Source: Amaranthus tricolor
Taxonomy: Eukaryota; Streptophyta; Magnoliopsida; Caryophyllales; Amaranthaceae
Direction: 5' to 3'
DNA length: 64,000 bases
Assembly: GCF_026212465.1 (NCBI RefSeq)
Contig: NC_080059.1
Location: 17,716,957 to 17,780,956, forward strand
Position numbers and translations under genes: made by a program. Under the pieces are notes generated by a model that worked only from the letters and a program-made list of their open reading frames with translations, searched no databases and was not told the DNA's origin. Shown here piece by piece: positions 39,020 to 51,240 of the stretch (positions are counted from its first letter, which is position 1; the number at the start of each line of letters is the position of its first letter).

Positions 39020-41531
39020 AAGATTTGAAAAAAAATAAGATTTTTTAATAACTTTAATCAAAGAATAAGCTTCGTTCAAACTTTATTCCTAAAATAAGCG
39101 TTTTTGCCTCCGAAACTAGGCTTCGTGTATACTCGCACTTACTAACAGCGAGTACAATGAAATGGTCAAAATTTTAGTCAAAGTTTATTTCGCTGTTACT
39201 AACAGCGACCTATTGTTTGACTGGTCAAACATAATGTCGCTGTTAGTAACAGCGAAATAAACCTTGACCTGGTTTGACTTTTGTTGATCTTTTTGTATGA
39301 TTTAAACTAACCGTTGTAAAATTCAAAAATAGCCGTTATGAAGTTGAAAATAGCCGTTGTTATTATGTTCTATAAATAACTATACAGATTGGAACGACGT
39401 CGATCCTGGCTGTGATTCGTTGCTTGTCCTTTCTACTTGGATGAAAAATTCGGATGCACGTACTTTAGGTGGGTTGCTCCGAAGGGTAGCAAATCGCTTG
39501 AAAATGAAAAACAAGAGCTTAATGATTCATCGCCGAAAACTCTGAGTACTTAACATCATTTCATTCATAATAAACGTGTGATAATACGATAAAAATATAT
39601 ACATTTACATATATATTACAAATTATACACAAAAGTCCAAATGTTACAAATATTGAATATGTACAAATGTTCAATATATACAAAATGTCACTAATGTTCA
39701 ATATATACAAACAGTATACTAATGCTAATCCTCGTCCTGTACCCTGTCTAACTGTGACGGTTTACGGCGCCTCCTACGATAGTAAGAGGGCGTCGCATGA
39801 CGCTCGGGTAGGGGAGGTGATTGATACTGTGATGATCCAGCACCCTGTGAGAATCCGGCACCATAGTCGGGGCACGTTAAGTCTACCTCCTCAAGATGAA
39901 CGTCGGCATGATGAGGAGATGACCCCTGCTCGTCCATAGTGGTGTCGAGCACAACGACTTCTGGAATGAAGTGCTGAAACTGTGTCCCTAGGAGTATGCC
40001 TTGGGCAATCTCCCGTACAGGCTCCTCTTGGGTGGAGCTGATGACAGATGCAATGCCCTGTGCCTACATTAAGACTGAAGTATTAATGAAATGTATAACA
40101 TGTAAGCTCTATCAACGTTGAAGAATACTTACAAAGTATGTCATCGTCGGTGCTGCGGGAGCTAACTGGGCTGCCACGATGATACCTCGTGGTGTCATCC
40201 ATCGATGAGTGATAGAGAGGAACCACGGCATGTAATCCGCCGAAGTAGGTGCACCTATAGCCTCGATCGGCACACCTTGGGCCAACAGCTCCAGCCTGTG
40301 ATCCCAACGAGCTATATGGCGCCAGTAGATCTCCAACCAGTTCTTAGGCTCCTGACCCTTGCGTGAGCTGTAATGGAGATCCGCCACTATGTCACAAGGC
40401 GGCGGGATGCCTTGTACCATCCAGTACGCGCTCAGGGAGATGCACTTCGACTAGCATATCAAAGGTACAGAGGCTCTCGACGCCCCTGACAAGATCCCTA
40501 AGTGCTGAGGCAATGCAGCGTATGCCTCAGCGGGGTAAGGGTCCCATCGAAACTACACGTGAAAATGTAATTAATACATTACGCAATATGATAGTTACAA
40601 GACAAGTTGTAGTGAAGTTTTTACCTGGTCAGCTCGAAGTAGATCGAGTTGATCGTGGTAGAACCCATTTCTACAACAATACGTACAAAACAACATCACC
40701 ATCAAGTTCATAAATATATACATATATAACAACATTGATTAAATTTAGGTTTTACATTCAAACATTCTCCAAATTAAACTCAAATTTAGGATTTGCATTC
40801 AAACATTTTCTACAATAAACTCAAACATCTTCTACATACAACCTCATTATGAAGATCATGGCAAATAACAAGTACATCCGACATATTCATAGAGTTTAAG
40901 TGTAAATGACCATTATAAATGACAAACATTTTAAAATCAACAACAATTAAAAAATTTATAATAAAAACGTACCTTAATAAGCTGTAGATCAACAAGAGTA
41001 GTAAATTGCAAGTTTATGAACCTGCATTTATGTGAAAGTTGATGAGGAATTTGTGAACCCTAACTTTCGAAAAAAGAAAAAAACACAAAAAAAAATAATA
41101 CCTTAAGTGAATGTAGGAAGATGACAGAACTAATTAGTAGTAGAAACTTAAAATTTGATGAGATTAATTGAAGGATTGAAGTTGATTTTAATGGTGGAAA
41201 GTAGAGGGAGATTTCGTGGGTTGTTTCGTTGATACAAAATTGGGTGAAATGAGGAAGGAGGAAGAAGGCTGCTGAATTTAGAAATGTATTATATCGCTGT
41301 TACTAACAGCGACTTGACTAGTTTACTAGTCAAACAATAGGTCGCTATTAATAACAACGAAATAAACTTTGACTAAAATTTTGACCATTTCATTATACTC
41401 GCTGTTAGTAAGTGTGAGTATACACCAAGCCTAGCTTCGAAGGCAAGGACGCTTATTTTGGAAATAAAGTTTGAACGAAATTTGTTTTTCGAATAAAGTT
41501 GTTAAATTATCTTATTTTTTTCAAATTTTTT
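39020..41531. mobile_element. Mutator-like element with palindromic long TIRs
   Basis: Inverted repeats of about 235 bp (39020-39255 and 41295-41531) share TTCGTTCAAACTTTAT, AAAATAAGCG, AATGAAATGGTCAAAATT and CTATTGTTTGACT. Each arm holds three palindromes CGCTGTTAGTAACAGCG or variants (39131, 39191, 39238; 41295, 41343, 41397). Candidate 9-bp duplications are GCAACCGCG (39011-39019) and GCAGCCGCC (41532-41540), with two mismatches, so the outer border is tentative. It carries a plant-mobile-domain pseudogene and no recognised transposase. Confidence 0.75.
39725..40565 (-). pseudogene. Plant mobile domain (MAIN-like) gene fragment
   Basis: Minus strand, two exons recognisable: about 40565-40134 (last base 40133) and 40063-39725, joined in frame by GTAAGT..GTAG. 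The product resembles the C-terminal half of the plant mobile domain (PMD) found in MAIN-like proteins and in many transposons: FRWDPYPAEAY, VEVHLPERVL, MVQGIPPPCD, NWLEIYWRHIARWDHR, YMPWFLSITHRW. The tail is basic (YYRRRRRKPSQ). It has at least two frameshifts, one near LPQHL (about 40510) and one near ERVL (about 40425), and no N-terminal half. It lies wholly inside the Mutator-like element, so it is cargo or an ancestral component. PMD function in transposons is not established. Confidence 0.7.
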
Positions 41532-41540
41532 GCAGCCGCC

Positions 41541-42230
41541 ACCTTTACTCAATGGGAACCCTACTACAGGGCCGACCATGCTCCAAGGAGAACACCGCCA
41601 ACCCACCAGCAGGACCATCGCCAACAAAATTGCAAGCCCAACGAACAATTGGGAAGGGGAAATAAGTTTGGTTATATATCTTGCTTCAAGAAAGCCCCGG
41701 GATCGCAGATCCGATCAATGGGCTTAGACAACCACGAATACCTACTAGCCCCAAGACTGAAAAACGATCTGGAGACTGATTGTTCATGAAATCAACCCGG
41801 AAAACCGTAAAACCGGAAAACGATCCTTCTCCACATACATTAATTTATTTTTTTGAAAAAAATTAGGCTCCTCATAATCTCGGTCCCTTGGTGGCCAACC
41901 ATGTTGTCTACCTCTCAGAATCTCAGGGCCGAGCCTGGTTTGGAGGATCATTTTGAAAAGCTCAAAACCAATTACATAGAAAGTAAATAACTAGCCTACA
42001 AATGAGCTCTAATCACTTCCATTCAAAGAACAAATGAATGCTTTTTCAAATGCTCAGTCCACAATTATTTTACAAAAACCTTATAGCAGTGTTGTTCATG
42101 TATTGCTAAAAACATGTTCAAGTTGCATCACAAGCTGACTAAATATTTCAGACCAAAATGAAACTCATTATCTATTTAAAACTTGCTAATTTTAGACATT
42201 TGCATTTTCCATAAAAGAAGATCAAGTTCA
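41541..42230. other. Stretch between MULE and LYR gene
   Basis: No gene recognised. Three overlapping short frames at 41471-41789 show no known domain. The right part, nearest 42230, presumably holds the LYR gene 3' UTR. Confidence 0.5.
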
Positions 42231-42680
42231 TTAACTTTTGCCATTGTGTTCCTTTGCTATCTGTTCCTTCTGTTTCTCAGCAAGCTTGTCAATAGCAGCT
42301 TGGACAGCATCTCTCCCGCCAATCAACAATCGGGTTATTACTTCAGGATCTTTCTCGAATCTAGCCTCTTCGAATTCTTTACGAGCATTTTCTCTTAGTA
42401 TATCTCGCCACAAGACTCCTCTATTATCAGGCCACAAAAAGAACCTTGTTGCACGAAAAATATCCCTATAGAGACATAATGCCTCTCGTCGTGTACTGGT
42501 GAGTCGTTGACGGGTCAAGAGCTCATTTTCATCATCATCATATGATGGTTTCTCCTTCACCAAATGCCGCTCAAGCAGCTCCTCTACAGTGTCTGGACCA
42601 TTATGTAATCTCCGCCAAAAGATTGCTCTTCGAACAAGACGTATAGAGATAGTATTAAAGTTACGCATGTTGCTAATCAT
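42231..42680 (-). CDS. LYR-motif mitochondrial protein
   Basis: A single open frame of 149 aa. The N-terminus is basic with almost no acidic residues (MRNFNTISIRLVRRAIFWRR), as in a mitochondrial presequence. The LYR motif of the Complex1_LYR family sits at residues 70-72 (REALCLYRDIFRATRFF), followed by helical LRENARKEFEEARFEKDPE and LLIGGRDAV. LYR proteins act as adaptors in mitochondrial Fe-S cluster delivery or respiratory complex assembly, usually with acyl-carrier protein. From memory the closest plant match is the LYR protein EMB1793 (At1g76060). The ATG at 42680 follows ..TAATAG|GT, so an upstream 5' UTR exon is possible. Met5 is an alternative start. No break seen. Confidence 0.88.
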   Translation of the reverse strand: MISNMRNFNTISIRLVRRAIFWRRLHNGPDTVEELLERHLVKEKPSYDDDENELLTRQRLTSTRREALCLYRDIFRATRFFLWPDNRGVLWRDILRENARKEFEEARFEKDPEVITRLLIGGRDAVQAAIDKLAEKQKEQIAKEHNGKS

Positions 42681-45040
42681 ACCTATTAAACAACAGTCAT
42701 AAAAACATTCAATTACAACTTCAGCTAAGTAGATATGAATAGGCCCAGGAAACTCTAAATTCCATGTTCACAATCCTTCGGATCTAACTGACCCATTAAA
42801 ACAATAATGACGATAACCATTGCTAGAGCAACCAATTGACTGAGAACAATAAAACCAGAAGATCATGTATTGTAGCACATAGAATTTCAGAGCCGCCTAA
42901 ACTTCTGTTAGGTACTTCAAACTCCTGAAACATAAAATGAGCAGAACATATTTGGCACTACTTAAAGTACTAACCAAGAGAAAGAAGAGTTGAGAATCGA
43001 GATCACGAGATGTTCATAAATATTTTTTAAGACAAAGACTAGCAACTTCTATAATCAATACAAAGTATATAGCAATTGACACCCTCTAAATTCATCAAAA
43101 CACAAAAATCATATTCCAGGTAGAAATTGTGAGCTTTTGTAGCGCATACTTAACCTAAATAAAAGATTCTACTTTCCAATGGCATAAACAAATGTTCTTC
43201 ATGCATCATATGTGTCTGTGTGGGCTTGGGGTCCGAAAGCACACACAATAGCAATTCCTATTAACCAGCATCTACGAATTTGCTGCTCAACAAATTCATC
43301 CATTTTGACCAACATATATGACACTAGTATGGAGTAATTACATGACAAATTTAACTATATTTCATAACACAATTGCACAACAGTGCTAAGCCTTAATCCC
43401 AAATTCTCAACAACATGGGGTTGACAACAAGAACCAAAACAAATCGGCGTGAGAGATTGTTGCTAAAAAAAATTTCAAGTAATTTCAGCACTGTGTGATA
43501 GCATGACAATCACATCACTCTATAATGTCAAAACTTCTTCCCAAAACTCAATAGCAAAAATTGAATGTCATAATTTCCTTTAGTATAGCTACTAGCAAGC
43601 ACAATGATCAACAAGTAGTAACACAAATGTAACACAAGTAGTAATATCAGCAAAACATTGCTGAGTAAATAAACTAAACGTTATTTTGGGCATCATTAAT
43701 ATATAGTTTAACCAAGTTAAACTTCACAGAATCAAGTAATAACATACATCTCAGATCATACGATACTTAAATCTTAACATAAACATACCTTCATTATTCT
43801 ATACATCCTCTGAGTTCATATATAAACATAGTCATCGAGTTAAGAATATTAACATGGCATACTTACACTTGTATTCATATCATCACATAATGGTACACAA
43901 TTTTCGCCATATTTGCATAGCATACGTGGCATTTCAAACATATGAAAACATAACATAATACTAATAAATTCTCATTTTAATTTTTATTACACAATATAAG
44001 TCATAAATAACTATTTTCATCAATTATATATAGTATAAACTTTTATTCATAACTAGAATAGATATAGAAAGTAATCTCATACTTTCAAAATCATTTTCTT
44101 TTCATTAATCAAAATACATCTCTTATTTCTTTTACTTCACGAAACTTTAGGACTCGGTGGGGGGTAAGGCTTTGGTCAAACACACCCCATCCTCGGAGTG
44201 ACCGTCATCAACTCCCTATTATCGTGAACGTGCAAGTCACTAACCCATAGCCGGAGAGCTCGTACATAAAAGGACCTAGGTCGACTAGAATCTTACCACA
44301 AACCATGCTTGAGGACTTTCGTGTTCTTTACACGCATTATAACTCGATATACCATCTTTCAAGTATTATCACAAGTCCATTTCCCTTTATTTAAAATCAT
44401 ATGATTAAGTTCTTATACAAAAACAACTTGATTCATTATTTACAGTATAATACTTCTATTATACGAATATCTTGAATATATACTCCGTTTTTTCCTAAAC
44501 AAGTATTATTTATATTTACGATTGCATCGTTCCCATCACTATGGGTTGGAAAATCTTTTTCCTTGTATAGTTGATTTTCAACTAAGGTAGAAAACTCTGA
44601 AAAATACAGTTTTTAAGGAAATGGTTTCCCCTCAAACAAACACTATCTTTTAAAGTTGGGTCAAATCAGGGTATTTGAAACAACACGGTTTCCTTTTAGT
44701 CAAGAGCTGTTGCTGGAATTGGGAAATGAGTAGATGGAGAGTGTCACGTCAAACAAACTAAAACAGTTAAAAATTTTAATTAGTGAAATAATAATATTTT
44801 AATACAATAATTCGTTTCATCAGCTAAATTTGACTCATATTAATTTTAAGAGACATTTGACTAAAGAAAAACTTTGTTGGATTATTTTATTTTACCTCCA
44901 ATAATTATTTAGTGAAACGTGTTTCGTAAAGTGAATAAAATATATAAATTACAAGTTTAATATGGTATTATAATAAGTAGTAGTATTATGGGGGAATGTC
45001 ACAATGACACCGATGTCATTGTTGTATAATTCAATTACTT
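42681..45040. other. Intergenic region upstream of LYR gene
   Basis: AT-rich. No coding gene or RNA gene recognised. A GC-richer block at about 44150-44340 (GGACTCGGTGGGGGGTAAGG; CACACCCCATCCTCGG) resembles an LTR interior of the kind seen further right, but no ends were found. Confidence 0.5.
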
Positions 45041-45280
45041 TATGTTTGGCAACTTGGAATTCATTTCCAAATATTAAATTGGGCCAAATACGTTTGGCAA
45101 ATCTTGAATTTGAAATGTGGAATCGGGTCAATTCCATTGACTTGCAACAACAAAGTAAAATTCGGTCAAGTAACAAAATTTGCAAATTCCAAGCATATAG
45201 GTGACATTTACAGTTTTTGAATGTCAATATCAAAATTAAATTCCCTATTTTCAAATGAATTCTATGTTGCCAAACACTAC
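45041..45280. mobile_element. MITE with GTTTGGCAAC ends
   Basis: The left end (ATGTTTGGCAACTTGGAATT) and the reverse complement of the right end (AGTGTTTGGCAACATAGAAT) form a ~24-bp imperfect inverted repeat extending into AATTCATTT. About 240 bp, AT-rich, non-coding. The superfamily (hAT or PIF/Harbinger) is undecided because no clear TSD was found. Confidence 0.6.
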
Positions 45281-45949
45281 CTTAGGTAAATTTAAGGGTT
45301 CTTTTGATTTTTTTACAAAGTTTCTATTCCTTCTGTTCAGGACTATTTTCGTGATAGTTTTGGTCATTTCTGGGTTTTGTTGTTTTCATATGATTTGTAG
45401 AGCTCCAAGTCGCGGTCGTATGGCCATTTGAATCGCCCCATTGCGATTCCTATGAAAGAGTTATGTCTACTGAAATGGTACTAATACGGATTGTTGGGAT
45501 ATAAGTTCTTATTTTTGATTAATATGGGTATTTGGTTCTAGTGTCGAATTTAGGAACATAAGTATCAATTAGATATTTGATTAGTTGATATTATTTGAGT
45601 TTGATTCAAGTTGGGCATTTGAGTCTAATGGGTACTCTTGTTTGATTATCAATTGGAGATTGAGATTTGGGATTAATTGGGTTTCAAGATCAAAATGGGT
45701 AATTAAAGCTCTTGCATGTTCTTGTTGGTGATAGAATTAGTTAGAACTCTGTTTTACGTCATTTCCAACCCGAACCATGTGTTCTTGGATAGAATGCAGG
45801 TCTTCACACTCCTCTTCTCAAAAATAAACTCTTGTAAAACATGCGTAATCAACTCAACCAAGGCATTAACAGACTACCTAACATATGACCATATAGAGCT
45901 TGTCTATGTTAAAGTAAGTGTGATCATAGTCTATCTTTGGGACTGGTAA

Positions 45950-48425
45950 CTCCCTTGAGGTAACTTAACTTAGGCGCACTTCTCACTAGCATAAACTACT
46001 CTATCATTGAACAAATTTTCTATCAATGAGTAGACGTTCGATCAATGCGTAAGCTTTCTATGAATGAATAAACTATCTATCAATGAGTAACATTCTATCA
46101 GTCGATCTTTTCTCCACTTCATAGCATAGTGACAGAGCCAAGGGCGTTATCGGCCACCCGGCGCTCATGGCAAAGTATGAGCTCATACCCCCTCCAGCTC
46201 ACCCTCTCGGGTCCTACCTTTAGGAAAAACTAACACACTGGAGTACTAATCCAGTGAAGAGGCCACCATATTGGGGTTTGCAAGGCTAATCATAATCTAA
46301 TACATTATCAAATGGGAATAACTCCCACTTTCGACTATTAATGAGTGCCCTGGGATAGAAAAACGCCGAAACCCACTGAGCAACTCAAACAAAATATGAA
46401 ATTCTCCTATAAAGGAGTCATTCTAACTCCAAGTAAGTCCAAGTAAGACATAACCCAATTCTTACTAAAACTCTCATTCTCTAAACTATTCTAAGCGGCA
46501 AGGATTTCGTAGTCGATAACTCTTCCTATAAAGTGTATTCACTAGTACCTCATAGTTTCGATACAATACATATTATCACAATAAACAATAATGTCTTAAG
46601 CAAATTGCATATAAGGGTTAGTTACTGCGTATACGTACCTATAACCGTCACTGCAAGACCAAAAGAGCCACAATAATTAGACAGAGCGAGGTTTTACATC
46701 CCTCTTATGAACCGGGCACCTATATAAGTTTTTAGTAAAACTAATAAGCCCACTTATCTACCTTTTTATACCAACTACATTTCAATGTGATAACTATTTA
46801 TTCATTCTGAATAAGCATTCAATTGCACGTGCTTTACATGTTCAATACTACTCAACTTAGCTTGCTCATTGATCACGAATTCACGACATCAACTAAACTT
46901 AACAACCAAACCAACTTTTTCAATCATTTTGATAACGACTAGCACACAAGAGATCCCTTCTTTATTTTACAATGTTTGGAGCTATAGAAATACTTATTGC
47001 CAAGAAAGTGAACTAATAACATCCAATCTTGTTTAATGCATAATCTAACATTTATAACCATGATGACAATTAATCAAAATAATGTGTCATAATGTCATTC
47101 ACTACATTTCTCATAGTTAATTACCATAATGAGGAAGGGTTCGCGCCAAGTATGTTCAAAGTAACTCACAATGACATCGAGCACCATAACTTATAACAGC
47201 ACTAAGGTTAAACAACTTACAATCAAAATATCCAAGCATAACAACGATAATTACAACTAATAAAGACAACCATACAATCCTAAAATAACAACTTTTAGCG
47301 ACCAATGATATCAATCAACAACCACGATTAGTTAGCAACAATCATTAATCACCATTAACAAAGATAATAAGGGCAATTAGTAACCATTCTTTTCGACCAA
47401 CGATCCTAACCAATACTAAAACCAATACCACCACCCTATTCAACCACAATTTCCTCCACTAATACATATTCAAAGCTATCCAAATGACCACAATACTTCA
47501 AACATGTAGTATGATAGTACACACAATCAAAAGTAATCATTCTATAATCAAACCCTAACCACTTAATGCTCAAGGATAACACTATTTCTATTACCCATGA
47601 TAAGATTAAATCAAATTAATACACAATCAACACACAACCCATAATTTCTAATCATACTTCAAACCCTAAATCATAAATATGTTCAATTCATCAATCAAAC
47701 TCTTACCCACAAAAGATTCAATGAAAATAATACAAAAATCATTACTAACTCATAAACTTGATAACAATTTCAATTAAAAACAAGAGAAAATCAATTAGGG
47801 AAGAGGATATGGCTTACTTAGATGAACAAGAGCAAGGGGTGAAGAGAAGAGTGGTTAGTGTGGTGGTGGATGGAGTCAAGGCTCAGATTGCTGCTGTCAC
47901 AGCCGCTAGTTGCTGGCGGCAGGGAGTGACGCGGCTGCTGATGGTGGAAGGGAGACTCGGCTGCCCTGTTGTGGTGCAGCTCACGGCCAGCAAGTGGGCT
48001 GGTGCTGCTGGCGGATTGACGTGGGAGAAGGAGGGAGAAATGGTGGTGGCTGCTGGGCTCCGTGGGCAGCCGTTTGGGGCAGCAGCTGGCGGCACGCACA
48101 AGGGGAAGAGGGAGAAGAGAGGGAGGGAGGGAGGAGAGTAGCCGTGTTTGTTTTCTTTTTTTTTTTTTTTTTTTTTTTTTTTGTGAACGTGAGGGCAAGT
48201 GTCTCACTTAAAATTGTAATTCATCCCTTTTATTTTATCTATTTACTTATTTATTTATTTATTTATCAAAGATTTATTTTTAATCTAAATATATCAATAT
48301 TTAAATTCGTATGCGAATGAAATTTATTAAGACTAACTCAAAATAATTGAATATATTTATAAAATATCCAAAAGTGATTATAATAATTATAATTAATGAC
48401 GTTATAAAAATGACGGGGTGTTACA
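45950..48425 (-). repeat. Ty3/gypsy LTR, minus strand, left end unclear
   Basis: The right border at 48425 reads, on the minus strand, TGTAACACCCCGTCATTTTT, the same start as the LTRs at 51343 and 58746. Leftward it shows the same kind of build: AT-rich start, poly-A, a GC-rich leader (48130-47850), then ACCCGAGAGGGTGAGC and CGAGGTTTTACATCCC blocks. The left end was not located; 45950 is a guess. The frame at 47758-48141 belongs to this GC-rich leader and is not a gene. It abuts Athila RT sequence at 48426, so it was inserted into that element or joined to it by deletion. Confidence 0.6.
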
Positions 48426-50915
48426 CTATTGTTGAAAATGAGAAAAATGAATTGATTCTAACCAGAACATTCACAGGGTGGCGTATGTGTATTGTTTATA
48501 GGAAGTTGACAAAGCCACCTAAAAAGACCATTACCCCATCCCCTTCATAGACCAAATGTTGGAAAGGTTGGCAAAGCACTCCCACTTTTGTTATTTGGAT
48601 GGATACTCTAGGTTTTTCCAAATTCCTGTTCATCCGGATGATAGGGAGAAGACCTTCATATATCCTTATGGTACCTTTGCTTATCGAAGGATGCGATTTG
48701 GATTATGTAATGCTCTCGCCACCTTCCAGCGCTGTATGATGAGCATATTTTCTGAGTACATTGAGCATTTCATGGAAGTTTTTATGGACGACTTCTTCGT
48801 ATATGGAAACTCTTTTGATAATTGCTTAGCCAATCTAGAGAAAGTACTTGCTAGGTGCGAGGAAGTCAACTTGGTTTTGAACTAGGAAAAGTGTCATTTA
48901 ATGGTACAACAACGTATAGTCTTGGGTCATTTGGTGTTTAGTTAAGGTATTGAAGTCGATAAGGCTAAAGTCGAGGTTATCGAAAAGCTACCCCCTCCAG
49001 TTAATGTGAAGGCAATTTGTAGTTTTCTTGGGCATGCAGATTTTTATAGGAGGTTTATACCGGACTTTTCTAAGATTGCCCGATCTTTGACTGAGCTTTT
49101 GGCTAATGATGTACCCTTTGTGTTTTCTAATGATTGTATGGCTACTTTTGAGAAATCGAAACAGGCACTTATAACAGCACCAGTGATCCAACCTCCTGAT
49201 TGGAACCTGCCCTTTAAGTTGATGTGTGATGCTAGTGACTATGCTGTAGGGGCAGTGTTAGGGCAGCGTAAGGATGGTAAGTTGCATGCCATATACTACG
49301 CAACTAAGACCTTGAATGAGGCACATATAAATTATGCCACCACCGAGAAAGAGCTCCTGGCAGTGGTTTATGCTTTAGAGAAGTTTAGATCTTATCTCAT
49401 AGGATCTAATATTATTATTTATACTGACCACTCTACTCTTAAGTTTCTTTTTCATAAGAAGGATGCTAAAGCCCGACTAATCCGGTGGATTTTGTTGCTC
49501 CAAGAATTTGATTTGCAAATTGTTGATAAGAAAGGAGTAGAGAACTTAGTGGCTGATCATTTGTCCAGACTTGTATTGGATGAGGTGTCGGGTACGCCTG
49601 ACATTGATGATTCCTTCCCTAATGATCAACTAATGGTTCTCGTAGATGCTGATGATTCTCCTTGGTTCGCTGAGATAATGAACTACCTAGCTAGTGGTGT
49701 GCAACCCTCTGGGTTAAATGTATACCAAAGGAAGAAGTTCTACCATGATGTCCGTTACTACTTTTGGGACGACCCGCTGTTGTTCAGGGCATGTGCAGAC
49801 AACATTCTCCGTCGTTGCATATCTGAAGTGGAGGTACATTCTATCATTAGGTGTTGTCATGATCTACCTTGCGGTGGACATGCCGCCTCTTCTAAGACCT
49901 CTGATAAGATTTTGCAATGTGGATTCTATTGGCCCATTCTTGTTAGAGATGTGTAGGCATATGTTAAGATGTTTGACCGTTGTCAAAGAGTCGGCAATTT
50001 GCCCAAGTCTAGTGCCATTGTTGAGGTTGAGATTTTTGATGTTCGGGGTATTGATTTTCAGGGTCCCTTCCCTTCCTCATTTGGAATTAGATATATTCGT
50101 GTTGTTGTTGATTAAGTTTCTAAATGGGTGGAGGCCATTGCTACTAAAACCAATGATGCTAGAGTGATAACCAAGTTCTCAAAAAGACAATCTTTTCCCA
50201 TTTTGGTTGCCCTTGAGCACTCATAAGTGATGATGGGACCCACTTTATTAAGCACAAGTTTGAAAAACTTCTTAGGAAGTATAGAGTCCTACATAAGTAT
50301 GCCTTGCTCTACCATCCCCAGAATAGTGGGCAAGTAGAGATCTCTTACCGTGAGCTTAAACTCATTCTTGAAAAAATGGTGCAAAAGTCCCTGAAAAATT
50401 GGTCTAACAAGCTCGACGATGCCTTATGGGCTTATAGGACGGCTTTTAGGACCCTAATCGAGACTACACCCTTCCGTTTGGTCTATAGGAAGCACTGTCA
50501 TCGTCCCGTGGAGCTAGAACACAAAGCTCATTGGGCGGTTAGGACTCTAAACTATGATCTGAAAAGTGCAGGTGAGAAAAGACTTCTAAACCTTAATGAG
50601 GTTGATGAGATACGCCTAAATGTGTATGAAAGTGTCGTTATCTACAAGGAGAAAACAAAGAAATGGCACGATCAACGCATCACTAGGCGAGAGTTCAAGG
50701 TCGATGAGAAAGTGCTATTTTTTAATTTTCGTCTCAAGTTCTTCCTGGGTAAGCTTAAGTCTAGGTGGTTTGGACCGTATACTATTACCCAAGTGTTCCC
50801 TTACGGGTCTCTTGAAGGAACCGGAGCAAATGGATCGTTTAAGGTCAATGGCCACCGGGTCAAGCACTACATTGCTGGTGAGCCTCTTGGTGAGGAGGAG
50901 ATTTATGGTATTTGA
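48426..50915 (+). pseudogene. Athila pol: RT, RNase H, integrase
   Basis: Begins mid-RT (VENEKNELILTRTFTGWR, about 48430). RT motifs: FLDGY replaced by YLDGYSRFFQIP (48595), MRFGLCNALATFQRCM (48690), catalytic VFMDDFFVYG (48780). RNase [16 protein letters not shown] (49225) and [13 protein letters not shown] (49425). Integrase: HHCC zinc finger at about 49845-49990, then GIDFQGPF with the first catalytic Asp (50055), a degenerate SDDGTHF (50235), HPQNSGQVE (50310) and the C-terminal SRWFGPY..HRVKHYIAGEP (50760-50880). Stops at about 48883, 48942, 49954 and 50113, plus frame changes, make it inactive. Confidence 0.85.
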
Positions 50916-51116
50916 GACCTAGTTGTTTAGGTTGAAACCATGTCGAGCTATAGACTTTAAATAAGCGCTTTGCGGGAGGCCACCCGAACTAGTTCTTCTT
51001 TTTGTATTTTAGTTATTTTGTTATTATTTTGCTTTTAGTTATTTGTTTAGTGTGCAGGTAAAAAAAAACCAGTGAAATAAAATGAAAAAAAAATGAAAAA
51101 AAGAACAAAAGAAAAA

Positions 51117-51240
51117 GCCGACTCGGCTTTATTTCAAAAAAGGGGAACACTGACACGGCGTTATGTTCTGGAAAAATTGAACGAGTCATACACAAAAGCC
51201 GACTCGGCGGTGGGTAAAAATTTGCAAACGCCGACTCGGC
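51117..51240 (+). repeat. Three GCCGACTCGGC palindromes after Athila pol
   Basis: The perfect 11-bp palindrome GCCGACTCGGC occurs at 51117-51127, 51198-51208 and 51230-51240. A degenerate copy (GACACGGCG) lies near 51151. They lie in the non-coding segment between pol and the next ORF. Confidence 0.85.

Noticed and set aside
47758..48320. GC-rich frames of ~130 aa on both strands, looking like a gene start
   Set aside because: They lie in the GC-rich leader of a gypsy LTR, show no domain and end in a poly-T tract.
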